NCBI RefSeq assembly: GCF_011074795.1
Contig: NZ_JAAMPF010000012.1
Span: forward strand, 248,001 to 312,000
Direction: 5' to 3'
DNA: 64,000 nt
DNA from: Marinobacter salicampi
GTDB taxonomy: Bacteria; Pseudomonadota; Gammaproteobacteria; Pseudomonadales; Oleiphilaceae
The translations under genes and the position numbers were made by a program. The notes under the pieces were generated by a model. The model searched no databases and was not told the origin of the DNA. It was given only the letters and a program-made list of their open reading frames with translations. Below are positions 1 through 8,437 of the stretch, piece by piece. The stretch's first letter is position 1. The number at the start of each line of letters is the position of its first letter.

Positions 1-147
1 ATCCTCAATGACCTCCTTTGCCAGGCTATCCAGATCCTCTGAACTCTGCCTGCAGACGCCAATAACACTCCACTCTTCACGGGCATAATGACGGGCAAGC
101 TCCAGCCCAATGCCGCGATTGGCTCCGGTAATCAGGACAGTGGTCAT
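1..147 (-). CDS. Short-chain dehydrogenase/reductase, N-terminal part (truncated by window edge)
   Basis: The 49 visible residues begin MTTVLITGANRGIGLELARH, the TGxxxGIG dinucleotide-binding loop of the classical short-chain dehydrogenase family directly after beta-strand 1. The catalytic Tyr-xxx-Lys lies outside the window, so the substrate cannot be inferred. The gene starts at 147, with a GGAGGGG Shine-Dalgarno just upstream on the minus strand. It lies downstream of the oxidase operon on the same strand, with about 136 bp between them, so it may be read separately or through. The family call is firm; the function is unknown. Confidence 0.85.
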   Translation of the reverse strand, partial: MTTVLITGANRGIGLELARHYAREEWSVIGVCRQSSEDLDSLAKEVIED

Positions 148-237
148 AACCCCTCCTCGCTGTGTGTGGTGAATCCGACGAACGGCAAAGCCTACCATCG
201 CGCCTCACGGGTTCCCATGCCCAGGCGCGTCAGTTTT

Positions 238-253
238 CCGATCCTGTGATCGG
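238..253. repeat. Short perfect inverted repeat after the oxidase operon
   Basis: Six-base arms CCGATC and GATCGG flank a 4-nt loop in the gap between the last oxidase gene and the dehydrogenase. There is no T-tract on either side, so it is not a convincing intrinsic terminator. It could still be a 3'-end stabilising hairpin of the long respiratory mRNA. Confidence 0.3.
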
Positions 254-283
254 GTCACTCCGGCCGGGCCGCTGCAGGACAGC

Positions 284-544
284 TCAGCGGGTAAGCACTT
301 CGGCCAGGGTGATCAAAATCAGAAGCCCAAGCCATAACACACCGCCGACGGCGAAAAGCCGGATCAGCCCGTCGCTGGCCCTCAGCCGCATAAAGAACAC
401 CATCAGTAACGCAGCCATGGCGGTGGCAATTACATAGTGCAATAGAGGACGCCACGGGCCGGTCATCAGGACATTAAGGCCCACGGTCAGCGCAAGCAGA
501 GCCAGCAGCCCAAGCCAGATGAGGATTGGTTGACGGTAATTCAT
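284..544 (-). CDS. Cytochrome c oxidase subunit IV-type small membrane protein
   Basis: An 86-aa protein with three hydrophobic segments (about 8-28, 34-54 and 60-83), the size and layout of the prokaryotic cytochrome c oxidase subunit IV family (CyoD/CtaF-like). These small subunits stabilise the CuB site or oxidase assembly and carry no cofactor. It starts one base after the subunit III stop, so it is the last gene of the alternative complex III-oxidase operon. Identification rests on size, hydropathy and position rather than on a strong sequence motif. Confidence 0.75.
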   Translation of the reverse strand: MNYRQPILIWLGLLALLALTVGLNVLMTGPWRPLLHYVIATAMAALLMVFFMRLRASDGLIRLFAVGGVLWLGLLILITLAEVLTR

Positions 545-545
545 G

Positions 546-1193
546 CTAGGGCCCTAACAGATACAGTGTGGTGAACAGGAACAGCCAGATCACATCCACA
601 AACGCCCAATACAGGCCGCTTACCTGGGTCTGGCGTGTCAGCCGGTGCGGATCTCGCCAGCGCTGGACCAGAACGACCATGACCCCGAGAAGCCCGAGGC
701 CGATGACCATGTGCAGGGCGTGCAGCCCCGTCAGGATGAAGTAGAGGTTGAAAAACAGCTCCGCCTGTTGGGACTCGTTTCCTGGCCATGCAAAGACCAG
801 CCCGGGAAGAGGCATCAGCTGCGCTTGCCATTCCTGGTACCACTCGTAGCCCTTCACCCCGAGGAACCCCAGACCAAGAGCCATGGTGGCCAGGTAAAAC
901 ACCAGGGTCAGCCGACGACTTCCGGCCTCAACCGCCTGCTCCGCAAGGGCCATGGTAAGACCACTGGTCAGTAGCAGCACAGTATTGGCTGTTGCCAGGG
1001 GCAGGCTCAGGTGGCCGGCGGCCTCGGCAAAAACCTGGGGATGCTGCACCCGATACATGGCAAACATTGCAAAGCCACCACCAAACAGGAGGAGCTCGGT
1101 GACCAGGAAGACCCACATGCCCATAAGCACCGCTCGACGCTGCTGGCCCATGTCATCGAACTGCTCTGCCGGGGCAGGCTTAACGATAGGCAT
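546..1193 (-). CDS. Cytochrome c oxidase subunit III
   Basis: A 215-aa heme-copper oxidase subunit III. It is mostly transmembrane and has the family hallmarks: an early [14 protein letters not shown] segment, KGYEWYQEW, then [20 protein letters not shown] and a C-terminal [16 protein letters not shown] helix. Subunit III has no metal but supports proton uptake and turnover stability. At this length it has five to six helices. Its start overlaps the end of subunit I by 14 bp, indicating translational coupling. The family call is certain. The symbol is left blank because ctaE, coxC and caa-type names are all in use. Confidence 0.95.
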   Translation of the reverse strand: MPIVKPAPAEQFDDMGQQRRAVLMGMWVFLVTELLLFGGGFAMFAMYRVQHPQVFAEAAGHLSLPLATANTVLLLTSGLTMALAEQAVEAGSRRLTLVFYLATMALGLGFLGVKGYEWYQEWQAQLMPLPGLVFAWPGNESQQAELFFNLYFILTGLHALHMVIGLGLLGVMVVLVQRWRDPHRLTRQTQVSGLYWAFVDVIWLFLFTTLYLLGP

Positions 1194-2766
1194 AGGGACC
1201 CTCCGTCACCCGGGGGATACTGACAAAGTTGTGCTTCGGCGGCGGCGAGGCAGTACGCCACTCCAGGCCCTCGGCCTGCCAGGGATTGGCTCCGGCCGGT
1301 GCACCCCGGAACAGTGACCAGGTGAAATACACCAGCGGCAGCAGGTAGCCTATGGCCAGCACGACACTGCCCAGGGACGACATGACATGAAGCAACTGGA
1401 ACGCCTCAGGGTACTCGTGGTAGCGCCGGGGCATGCCGCTGTAGCCCAGCAGGAACTGGGGGAAGAACGTCAGGTTGAAGCCGATGAACAGCGCCAGGGC
1501 CGCAATCTTTGACCAGAGTTCGGAATAGAGTCTGCCAGTCATTTTCGGCCACCAGAAATGCAAGCCGCCCAGATAGGCGGTCACCGCCCCACCCACCATG
1601 ATGTAGTGAAAATGGGCGGTAATGAAGTAGGTATCGTGGAGGTGTACATCCAGCGCCAGGGCGGCCAGGAAGATGCCCGTCAGCCCGCCGATGGCGAAGA
1701 GCCCCAGGAACGACAGCCCATAGATCATCGGGGCGGTAAAGGTGATGCGCCCGCGATACAGGGTCGCTGTCCAGTTAAGGGTCTTGACTGCCGAAGGTAC
1801 CGCAACCAGGAAGCTGAAAAAGGAAAACAGGATGCCGGCATAGAGGCTCTGGCCAGAGGTAAACATGTGGTGACCCCAGACCACGAAACCGAATAGCGAA
1901 ATCGCCATGATGGCAAGTACCATGCCCTTGTAACCGAAGATCCGGTTCTTCGAGAAACAGGTAATGAGCTCAGATACCACCCCCATCGCCGGCAGGATCA
2001 TGATGTAGACCGCCGGGTGCGAGTAGAACCAGAACAGGTGCTGGAACAGCAGGGGGTCGCCGCCCAGGGATGGATCGAAGATGCCGATGCCGAGCAGGCG
2101 TTCCGCAGCGATCAACAGCAAGGTAACGGACAACACCGGCGTTGCCAGGACCAGGATAAGACTGGTGGCATAATTGGCCCAAACGAACAGCGGCAGCCGG
2201 AGCCAGTGCATGCCTGGCGCGCGCATGGTGTGGGTGGTGACGATGAAGTTGATGCCGGTAAGAATCGATGAGAAACCGACAATAAAAACACCCGCGACCG
2301 CTGCGATCACCGCGGAACTGGAAAACAGGCTGGAATAGGGCGTGTAGAAGGTCCAGCCGGTATCAACCCCGCCACCGATGACCATTACAATGGTGAAAAT
2401 CCCGCCCAGGGTGTAGATGTACCACGACAGCAGATTCAGCCTGGGAAAGGCCAGGTCCCGGGCGCCTACCATCATGGGCATGAGGAAGTTGCCCAGGGTG
2501 GCCGGAATCGAGGGGATCAGAAAAAACCAGACCATCACGATGCCGTGCAGGGAAAAGGTTTCGTTGTAGCCTTCGGCGGTCAGGAAATCCCCAGGAGGTG
2601 TCATCAGTTCCAGCCGGATAAGCAGCGCGGCTATGCCGCCCAGGAAAAAGAACCCGGTAATGGATACCAGGTACAGCCAGCAGATGCGCTTGTGATCGGT
2701 GGTCAGCAACCAGGAGTGCAGACTCCAGCCACCGCTCAGGTAGTGCTTGTGTACTTCCGCAGTCAT
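1180..2766 (-). CDS. Cytochrome c oxidase subunit I (A2-type, caa3 class)
   Basis: The 528-aa catalytic subunit reducing O2 to water and pumping protons. Visible ligands: His74 (FSLHG) and His387 for low-spin heme, His385 for high-spin heme (FITAHFHY), and His250, His299 and His300 for CuB, with Tyr254 placed for the His-Tyr crosslink. The motif around 248-254 is YSHPAVY, not GHPEV: the Glu of the A1-type D-channel is absent and replaced by the Tyr-Ser pair that defines A2-type oxidases, such as the Rhodothermus marinus caa3 enzyme. I chose the start at 2766 because its ATG overlaps the subunit II stop as ATGA and gives MTAEVHKHY; an upstream in-frame ATG at 2793 would overlap subunit II by 31 bp. 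Confidence 0.97.
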   Translation of the reverse strand: MTAEVHKHYLSGGWSLHSWLLTTDHKRICWLYLVSITGFFFLGGIAALLIRLELMTPPGDFLTAEGYNETFSLHGIVMVWFFLIPSIPATLGNFLMPMMVGARDLAFPRLNLLSWYIYTLGGIFTIVMVIGGGVDTGWTFYTPYSSLFSSSAVIAAVAGVFIVGFSSILTGINFIVTTHTMRAPGMHWLRLPLFVWANYATSLILVLATPVLSVTLLLIAAERLLGIGIFDPSLGGDPLLFQHLFWFYSHPAVYIMILPAMGVVSELITCFSKNRIFGYKGMVLAIMAISLFGFVVWGHHMFTSGQSLYAGILFSFFSFLVAVPSAVKTLNWTATLYRGRITFTAPMIYGLSFLGLFAIGGLTGIFLAALALDVHLHDTYFITAHFHYIMVGGAVTAYLGGLHFWWPKMTGRLYSELWSKIAALALFIGFNLTFFPQFLLGYSGMPRRYHEYPEAFQLLHVMSSLGSVVLAIGYLLPLVYFTWSLFRGAPAGANPWQAEGLEWRTASPPPKHNFVSIPRVTEGPYAYR

Positions 2767-3755
2767 TGCCCTGCTCCTGTTGATTGCTTCCATGCGCCCG
2801 CCGGTAGCGACTTGATATAGGCGATGATCTGGAAGATCTCGTCCTCGGAAATCTGCCCTTTATAGCTGGGCATGACCGGCTCATACCCGGCCACCACATG
2901 TTTTTGTGGCTGCAGGATGGAGTTACGCAGGTAGGCTTCGTCGGCTTCGATCATCTCGCCGCTGGCCAGGGGCCTGGTGCGGCCAAACACGCCGTCCAGG
3001 GTCGGCGCCCGGACGCTGGCATCGCCCTGGTGGCAGCCGGAACAGCCATAACTGCGAAACAGGTCCTGCCCCGCCACCTCAGGGCTTGGCCCCTTGCCCT
3101 GGCGCCCGAGCCAGCCCTGGTAGTCGGCCTGGGACAGCACCACAAGCTTGCCTCTCATACGGGCGTGCTCGGTACCGCAGTACTCGGCGCAGAACAGCCG
3201 GTACTCGCCGGGTTCGGTGGCACGAAAATGGGCTTCGGTGTACATGCCCGGCACCGCATCACGCTTGAGTCGCAGGGCCGGCAGCGAAAAACTGTGGATC
3301 ACATCCTGGGAGGTAAGCCGCAGTTTAACGGTCTGGTCCACCGGAATATGAAGGGTGTTGATCTCACGGGTGCCATCCGGATGCTGGGCTTTCCACATCC
3401 ACTGCTTGCCGATGACGTTGATGGTGAAATCCGACTCGGTCTCCCCATACAGGTTCAGGTAGAGCCAGCCCGCCCAGACAAACAACCCCAGGAAGGACAC
3501 GGCCAGAATCAGGGCAAAGCCGATTTCTATGCGCTGGCCGAGCTTTTCCGGCACCGCCTTGCCCCGCTCACCAGAGCGCTTGCTGCTGTAACGGAACCCG
3601 AAGCCGACAATGAGCCCGACCAGCACCAGTATCAGCAGGCCCGACAGGGCCAATAGCACGAAGTACAGATTATCCACCTGGGAGGCATAGGCCGAGGCCT
3701 GGGTCGGAATCAGTTCGAGGCCGATATCGGCGTCCACAACGGAGCTTGTGCTCAT
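2763..3755 (-). CDS. Cytochrome c oxidase subunit II with fused cytochrome c domain
   Basis: A 330-aa protein with two N-terminal membrane helices (about 30-54 and 79-100), then a periplasmic cupredoxin domain carrying the CuA site: His154, Cys189, Glu191, Cys193, His197 and Met200 in [12 protein letters not shown]. It ends with a class I cytochrome c domain, heme-binding CSGCH at 238-242 and a likely distal Met in PVMPSYKG. The fused heme c makes this a caa3-type oxidase that takes electrons from a c-type cytochrome or directly from the neighbouring complex III. The start overlaps the sco stop as ATGA. No residue of the CuA site is missing. Confidence 0.97.
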   Translation of the reverse strand: MSTSSVVDADIGLELIPTQASAYASQVDNLYFVLLALSGLLILVLVGLIVGFGFRYSSKRSGERGKAVPEKLGQRIEIGFALILAVSFLGLFVWAGWLYLNLYGETESDFTINVIGKQWMWKAQHPDGTREINTLHIPVDQTVKLRLTSQDVIHSFSLPALRLKRDAVPGMYTEAHFRATEPGEYRLFCAEYCGTEHARMRGKLVVLSQADYQGWLGRQGKGPSPEVAGQDLFRSYGCSGCHQGDASVRAPTLDGVFGRTRPLASGEMIEADEAYLRNSILQPQKHVVAGYEPVMPSYKGQISEDEIFQIIAYIKSLPAGAWKQSTGAGQ

Positions 3756-4528
3756 CGCGCCTCCCGCTTTCTCAGCCAGAACACCAACAGGCCCAGCGCC
3801 AGTGCTGAGGCGCCCCCAGCCATCTGCATCATCCGGCTCACCGCCAGGTTGTACTGCCCGGCATCAGGGTCAAAGCGGTAGCAACGCAGCAGGACCTGAT
3901 CGGCGGTGCTGCCCAGCTCACCCCGGGAGGCGTCCACCAGGGCCAGCCGCAGGTCTGGCGACCTCTGCGCCAGGCGCAGCAGGTAATGACTGATCACGTT
4001 GCCTGGCGACAGCACCACCACCCCGGCGGGGTGGGCGTAGCGGTCACGCTCGGCGTCGTAGGCATAGGAATAGCCGATGGCGTCAGCCAGGGAGCGGATG
4101 GCCTCCTGGCTTCCGCTCAGAAAACGCCAGTTTTCAATGCCGTCCTTGTAGTGGCTGCTCAGACCCTCTTTCAGAGTGCTCGCCTCGGCCGGGCCCTCGT
4201 CCGGGTCAATACTGACCACAGCGACGTCAAAATCACGGTGATCGAAGTCCAGCCCGGCCAGGGCCTCCGCAAGATCATCCAGCACCATGGGGCACAGGTC
4301 GGGACACTCAAACCAGGACAGCACCAGAATCAGTGGCCGCTGCCGGGCAAGGTCAGCAATCAGCACAGGCTCACCGGCGATGTCAGTAAAAGTCCCCTGC
4401 ACTTCCACGGTGTCGCCAATGCGTTGTTCGAACCCTGCCGTTGCCAGCTTCTGCCCGGAAGTCTCTGCCCCCACCTGGACCGGAGCCAGCAAGACAAGTA
4501 TCAGTAACAGAACTGGGCCAGCGTTCAT
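3752..4528 (-). CDS. SCO1/SenC-family copper chaperone for the CuA site
   Basis: A 258-aa periplasmic thioredoxin-fold protein. It has an N-terminal signal or anchor segment (1-22), the copper-binding CPDLC (Cys75, Cys79) and the third ligand His166 in RYAHPAG, plus a C-terminal membrane helix (about 229-252). The C-terminal helix is unusual for the family, which normally has only the N-terminal anchor. SCO proteins load copper into or reduce the CuA cysteines of subunit II, encoded next in the operon. The start at 4528 overlaps the stop of the preceding gene (ATGA). The reading frame extends upstream to 4675 but lacks a better start. Confidence 0.93.
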   Translation of the reverse strand: MNAGPVLLLILVLLAPVQVGAETSGQKLATAGFEQRIGDTVEVQGTFTDIAGEPVLIADLARQRPLILVLSWFECPDLCPMVLDDLAEALAGLDFDHRDFDVAVVSIDPDEGPAEASTLKEGLSSHYKDGIENWRFLSGSQEAIRSLADAIGYSYAYDAERDRYAHPAGVVVLSPGNVISHYLLRLAQRSPDLRLALVDASRGELGSTADQVLLRCYRFDPDAGQYNLAVSRMMQMAGGASALALGLLVFWLRKREAR

Positions 4529-4926
4529 GGTTCGGCCTCCCCGGCTCTGGCGTCCTGATCGACGCCTTTCTCCACCAACAGGGTTATTGCCTGGTCGATG
4601 GGAATGTGAACAATGCCGTTTTGGCGATCGACCCATCCCGAGCTCTGCAGGTGATCCCGAGAGGCGGCCTGCCATTCATCCAGATCGGCTACCGGGTCAT
4701 CCTGAAGCTGTATGCCTGTCTCCGGGGCCTGCCGGGGTTCCATAAATGGCGAAGGCCTCGGGGAAAACGCTGACAGGTACCAGGAAAAACCGCCCCATAC
4801 CAGCAGACTCAGGCCAGCGATGACCACCGCAGCTATGGCAAGGGCACGGAAAAGTGAGCGCGCCTCGGTACTGTCTTCTTCATGAAGCCGGGGCGCTCGC
4901 GAGTCCTGCCGGTCGTTGTACCTCAT
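4525..4926 (-). CDS. Uncharacterised single-pass membrane protein in the ActABCDEF-oxidase operon
   Basis: A 133-aa protein with a charged N-terminus, one strong transmembrane helix at about 28-52, and a roughly 80-residue, mostly acidic tail. The helix is preceded by Arg/Lys and Glu residues, leaving the N-terminus cytoplasmic and the tail periplasmic. The tail ends in a segment reading NGIVHIPIDQAITLLVEKG. The HIPIDQA stretch resembles wording in small proteins found with alternative complex III genes, but I do not recognise a named family. It overlaps actF (ATGA) upstream and sco downstream by 4 bp each, so it is made stoichiometrically with both. It may be an assembly factor or an accessory subunit. 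Confidence 0.85.
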   Translation of the reverse strand: MRYNDRQDSRAPRLHEEDSTEARSLFRALAIAAVVIAGLSLLVWGGFSWYLSAFSPRPSPFMEPRQAPETGIQLQDDPVADLDEWQAASRDHLQSSGWVDRQNGIVHIPIDQAITLLVEKGVDQDARAGEAEP

Positions 4927-5966
4927 GGCATCACCTCCGCTCTCTCAGTCCGTGTCTGGAATCCGGCGCGAACCATCGCCAGGAAACCTGCCCCTGTGGC
5001 CACCAGTAACACCGGTGTCAGCCAGAGCTGCACCGGCTGCCATTCACCAAAGGCTGGCAGGATCAGCCAGTGAACCTGCAGCAAATGCCCCACCAGACAG
5101 GTAACAGCCGCCGTTTTCAGCCAGGTCCCCCGGCCCTTGGCGGTACCGGACAGAAGGATCAGAAAGGGCACCAGGAAAAACAGTCCGAATGATAACCAGC
5201 CCATCTCAAACCAGGGGGATTCATTGCGCGCCAGATACCAGCCAATTTCATCGGGAAGATTGGCCGACCAGATCACGATGTACTGGGAAATCGCCATGAA
5301 CATCCAGCCCAGCAGCACCGCCAGCCAGAGATTGGCAAGGTCACGCCGGGGGCTTTCTCCAGCGGAGCCCGGCTGGACCAGCATCCCGAATGCAAGGGCC
5401 GCGCTGCCAAAGCCCGTGGCAAGCATCAGACCGTAGATATCGGAATAGAACAGAGGCTCAAGGGACATGAACCAGTCGAAACCGAAAAACGTCAGTATCA
5501 GCAGCCAGAGGATAAGCCCCGGCGCGTGGATGCGGCGCGCCCTGCCCCGCCAGACCCCGAGGCCCCAGGCCAGGGCCAGCCAGACACAGCCGTAAAACAG
5601 GCTGCGGAGTACAAAAAACGGCTCATTCAGATACAACAATTTGTTCTGTACCAGCTCCGGCAAGCTGCTCGCCGGAGCCGTCCACGGAAACAGCAGACCA
5701 ATACCCAGTACGGGCACAACCATTGCCACCACAAAGACCGGCAGGGTGCCTGCCAGCGCCAGCCAGAGCGGCCTGGTCACAGTCCCCCACCGGCCTCCGG
5801 TCAGGCCATGGGTCATCAGGATGGCCAGCGCGCCCAGGGGCAATGCACCCCATGTAAGGACAACCGCCAGCCAGCTCTGGAGCGCCCCCTCGGGACTCTG
5901 CCAGGCGCCAGCTGCGCCCGCCATGAGGGTAATCGCCAGCGGCAGCCACAACCTGAAGGGATTCAC
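4923..5966 (-). CDS. actF: Alternative complex III subunit ActF (quinol-oxidising membrane subunit, NrfD-related)
   Basis: A roughly 347-aa polytopic membrane protein with about ten predicted helices, homologous in layout to ActC and NrfD. ActF is the second, shorter NrfD-like subunit of alternative complex III, the quinol:electron acceptor oxidoreductase that replaces the bc1 complex. Recognisable blocks include FFGFDWFMSLEPLFYSDIYG and SQYIVIWSANLPDEIGWYLAR, typical of ActF. I take the GTG at 5966 (VNPFRLW) as start because it overlaps the actE stop as GTGA; the frame extends to 6065 but that peptide is not membrane-like. Confidence 0.92.
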   Translation of the reverse strand: MNPFRLWLPLAITLMAGAAGAWQSPEGALQSWLAVVLTWGALPLGALAILMTHGLTGGRWGTVTRPLWLALAGTLPVFVVAMVVPVLGIGLLFPWTAPASSLPELVQNKLLYLNEPFFVLRSLFYGCVWLALAWGLGVWRGRARRIHAPGLILWLLILTFFGFDWFMSLEPLFYSDIYGLMLATGFGSAALAFGMLVQPGSAGESPRRDLANLWLAVLLGWMFMAISQYIVIWSANLPDEIGWYLARNESPWFEMGWLSFGLFFLVPFLILLSGTAKGRGTWLKTAAVTCLVGHLLQVHWLILPAFGEWQPVQLWLTPVLLVATGAGFLAMVRAGFQTRTERAEVMP

Positions 5967-6499
5967 TGGTCCACCTCCAGCTCGGCCCGCTGGACATCGG
6001 TCAGATCCTCGGTACTGGCATGCTGGGATAACTGTAGGGCGCGGATATAGGCGGCGACTGCCCAACGTTCGTCCGGGGTCACCCTGGCGCTGTAGGAATA
6101 CATCACGCCGTAACCATCGGTAATCACATCGTAGACGTACCGCATGGGCATGGCCCGGAGGCGACTCTCATGCAGTGACGGCGGCGCCGGGAAACCACGC
6201 TGCACCACCATGCCTTCGCCCTTGCCGGTAATGCCGTGGCAGGGGGCGCAGAATATCTCGTACCTCTGGCGTCCCTGTTCAAGCAGCTCGCGATTGAGCT
6301 CAAGCGTCAGGGTCTGGGGCACGGGTTCCAGCCTCGCATCCCGGGCAACGGTGCCTGCCACCGGGGGACGTGCCGACGCATTGCCCGGCCAGTCTGGAGC
6401 CCGTTCGTAAGCCTCGTACCGGGGCTGCTCTGCCATTTCCTGCTGGCAGCCGGCAAGGGCCAGCACCATGGCCAGGCCGAGAAACCACCAGCGCGTCAC
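5963..6499 (-). CDS. actE: Alternative complex III subunit ActE (monoheme cytochrome c lipoprotein)
   Basis: A 178-aa protein starting at a GTG (6499) that overlaps the actD stop as GTGA. The leader VTRWWFLGLAMVLALAGC ends in a lipobox, so the mature protein should be lipid-anchored at the periplasmic face. One class I cytochrome c domain follows, with CAPCHG heme attachment and PMRYVYDVITDGYGVMYSYS carrying a candidate distal Met. In alternative complex III, ActE is the monoheme cytochrome thought to pass electrons towards the oxidase. Both neighbours overlap by 4 bp. Confidence 0.93.
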   Translation of the reverse strand: MTRWWFLGLAMVLALAGCQQEMAEQPRYEAYERAPDWPGNASARPPVAGTVARDARLEPVPQTLTLELNRELLEQGRQRYEIFCAPCHGITGKGEGMVVQRGFPAPPSLHESRLRAMPMRYVYDVITDGYGVMYSYSARVTPDERWAVAAYIRALQLSQHASTEDLTDVQRAELEVDQ

Positions 6500-7020
6500 G
6501 TTCCCACCTCCTCGATGTCTTCCGCGCCCAGGCCCTGCAGGCAACGGCGCGCAGAGTCCGGGTCGGGGGTGTGGATCATCAGGAAGAACCCATCATCTGA
6601 GGCGCGACCGAACGCCGGGTAATCGAATACCGGATGGTGAGGCCGCGGCAGACGGTTGCCCGCCAGCATCATAACGACTGCCGTCAGCGCCGCCACCAGT
6701 ATGCCCACCTCGAAGGTGACCGGCAGGAAGGCGGGCCAGCTCGCCAGGGGTTTGCCACCAACCACAACCGGATAGTCGATCACCGAAGAAAACCACTGAA
6801 GAAATAGCACGCCCGCGGCGGCAAGCACGCCTGCGCCCAGCGCGTAGACCGGTATGGGTCGCGGTTGAAAGCCCAGGGCTTCGGCCAGGCCGGGCACCGG
6901 GAAAGGGGCAAAGGCTTCAAGCCGGTCATGGCCCTGCGCGGAGGCGGCGCGCACCGCCGCGACCAGTTCGGTATCCGTTGTGAAACGCCCCATGACGCCG
7001 CCAACCTCTGCCTTACTCAT
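6496..7020 (-). CDS. actD: Alternative complex III subunit ActD (DUF3341)
   Basis: A 174-aa membrane protein of the DUF3341 family. It has a soluble N-terminal domain of about 65 residues, two transmembrane helices separated by VVVGGKPLASWPAFLPVTFE, and a soluble C-terminal domain with DDGFFLMIHTPD. ActD is a structural two-helix subunit of alternative complex III without cofactors. I chose the ATG at 7020 (MSKAEVGGVMGRF), which overlaps actC by 8 bp. ATGs at 7035 and 6978 are also in frame, so the exact start is uncertain. Confidence 0.92.
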   Translation of the reverse strand: MSKAEVGGVMGRFTTDTELVAAVRAASAQGHDRLEAFAPFPVPGLAEALGFQPRPIPVYALGAGVLAAAGVLFLQWFSSVIDYPVVVGGKPLASWPAFLPVTFEVGILVAALTAVVMMLAGNRLPRPHHPVFDYPAFGRASDDGFFLMIHTPDPDSARRCLQGLGAEDIEEVGT

Positions 7021-8395
7021 GACGAGCACGCTCATGGTCAGTGGACTCAGGTTGGGAGCGCTCCCTCATGGCGGTGCGCATGTCGTGCATCGACACCACC
7101 GGCGCCAGGCGCACAAAGACAAACATCAGGAAGGTGAACAGGCCCAGGGTGCCGGCGTACAGCAGCCAGTCCCAGCCGGTGGGCCAGATCGTATCCCAGG
7201 TCGACGGCATGAACTCCGCGTGGGTGCTGGTAAATACGATCTGGAAGCGCTCCAGCCACATGCCCAGGTTGCTGGTGAGCGCCAGTACAAACAGCCACAG
7301 GGGCGAACGGCGCACGTTGCGGAACCATAAAAGCTGCACCAGCACCACGTTGCAGAAAATCATGCCCCACCATATGGGCGCATAGGGGCCGGTCCAGCGA
7401 TCGATCATCAGGTACCGGTAGTACTCGTCACCGGTGTACCAGGCAGTGAACATTTCCTGGCTGTAGGCATAGCCCACTACCAGGGCAAACAACAGCATCA
7501 TGCGGCCCAGGTAATCCAGGTGGCGCCGGGTGATCAGGTCCCTGAGACCGAACACCGACCGCATGATGATTGCCAGCATGGACACCGTTGCAAAGCCGGA
7601 GAACAAGGCCCCGGCGACAAAGTAAGGCGGAAATATGGTGAAGTGGAACCCCGGCACGATAGAGATCGCCAGGTCCAGGGAAATGATACCCGTCACTGAA
7701 ACCACAATGGGCGCGGCCACCACCGCAAGGACCTGGTTGGCTTTTTCGTAGCGGGCCCAGTGCCGGGCCGAGTTGCGCCAGCCCAGGGCGAGCACCCCAT
7801 AGAACAGCTGGCGTCCCCGCCCGAGGGCCCGATCGCGGAGTGTCGCAAAGTCCGGCAACAGGCTGAGGTAAAGAAAACAGGTGGTAAAGATCAGATAGGT
7901 GGCGATGGCGAAAAAGTCCCACACCAGAGGGCTGCGCCACTGGGGCCAGAGACCGAGGGAGTCCGGATAAGGCAGCAGGTAGTAGGCCAGCCACGGCCGG
8001 CCGAGATGAATCAGCGGATAGATACCGGCACAGACAATGGCAAACATCGCCATGGCTTCGGCGAGACGGTTGATGGAGGCGCGCCAGGGCTGTCTTGTCA
8101 GCAGGAGTACAGCGGAAATCAGCGTACCGGCATGGGCAATACCGATCCACCAGATGGTATTGACGATGGGCATGCCCCAGGCCACCGGTATATTGATACC
8201 GAAAATACCCACGCCTGTGGTGAAGAGATGGGCCAGCCCCCCGAGCAGCACCAGGGTCAGCAGGCCGGATACCACAAACCCCACCCGCCAGCCGGGCCGT
8301 GGCCGACGATCCAGCACCAGCCCTGCAATACGACTGGTCAGGGTGCGCTGGGTCAGGTCGCCGGGTATCAGCTGTTGTCCTTGCTCCCTAGACAT
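7013..8395 (-). CDS. actC: Alternative complex III subunit ActC (NrfD-like quinol-binding membrane subunit)
   Basis: A 460-aa polytopic protein with about ten helices, of the NrfD/PsrC membrane-subunit superfamily. Characteristic ActC/NrfD blocks are GMPIVNTIWWIGIAHAGTLISAVLLL early, SIVPGFHFTIFPPYFVAGALFSGFA in the middle and EMFTAWYTGDEY late (each quoted in part). ActC and ActF form the membrane core where quinol is oxidised next to the ActB iron-sulfur clusters. It lies 42 bp after actB and overlaps actD. Length and blocks match the family, with no sign of damage. Confidence 0.95.
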   Translation of the reverse strand: MSREQGQQLIPGDLTQRTLTSRIAGLVLDRRPRPGWRVGFVVSGLLTLVLLGGLAHLFTTGVGIFGINIPVAWGMPIVNTIWWIGIAHAGTLISAVLLLTRQPWRASINRLAEAMAMFAIVCAGIYPLIHLGRPWLAYYLLPYPDSLGLWPQWRSPLVWDFFAIATYLIFTTCFLYLSLLPDFATLRDRALGRGRQLFYGVLALGWRNSARHWARYEKANQVLAVVAAPIVVSVTGIISLDLAISIVPGFHFTIFPPYFVAGALFSGFATVSMLAIIMRSVFGLRDLITRRHLDYLGRMMLLFALVVGYAYSQEMFTAWYTGDEYYRYLMIDRWTGPYAPIWWGMIFCNVVLVQLLWFRNVRRSPLWLFVLALTSNLGMWLERFQIVFTSTHAEFMPSTWDTIWPTGWDWLLYAGTLGLFTFLMFVFVRLAPVVSMHDMRTAMRERSQPESTDHERARHE

Positions 8396-8437
8396 AATCT
8401 GTCCTTGAGTGATCGCCTTAAGTCACGTTCAGAACAC

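Noticed and set aside
238-253. Intrinsic terminator of the oxidase operon
   Set aside because: The inverted repeat has no T-tract on either strand.
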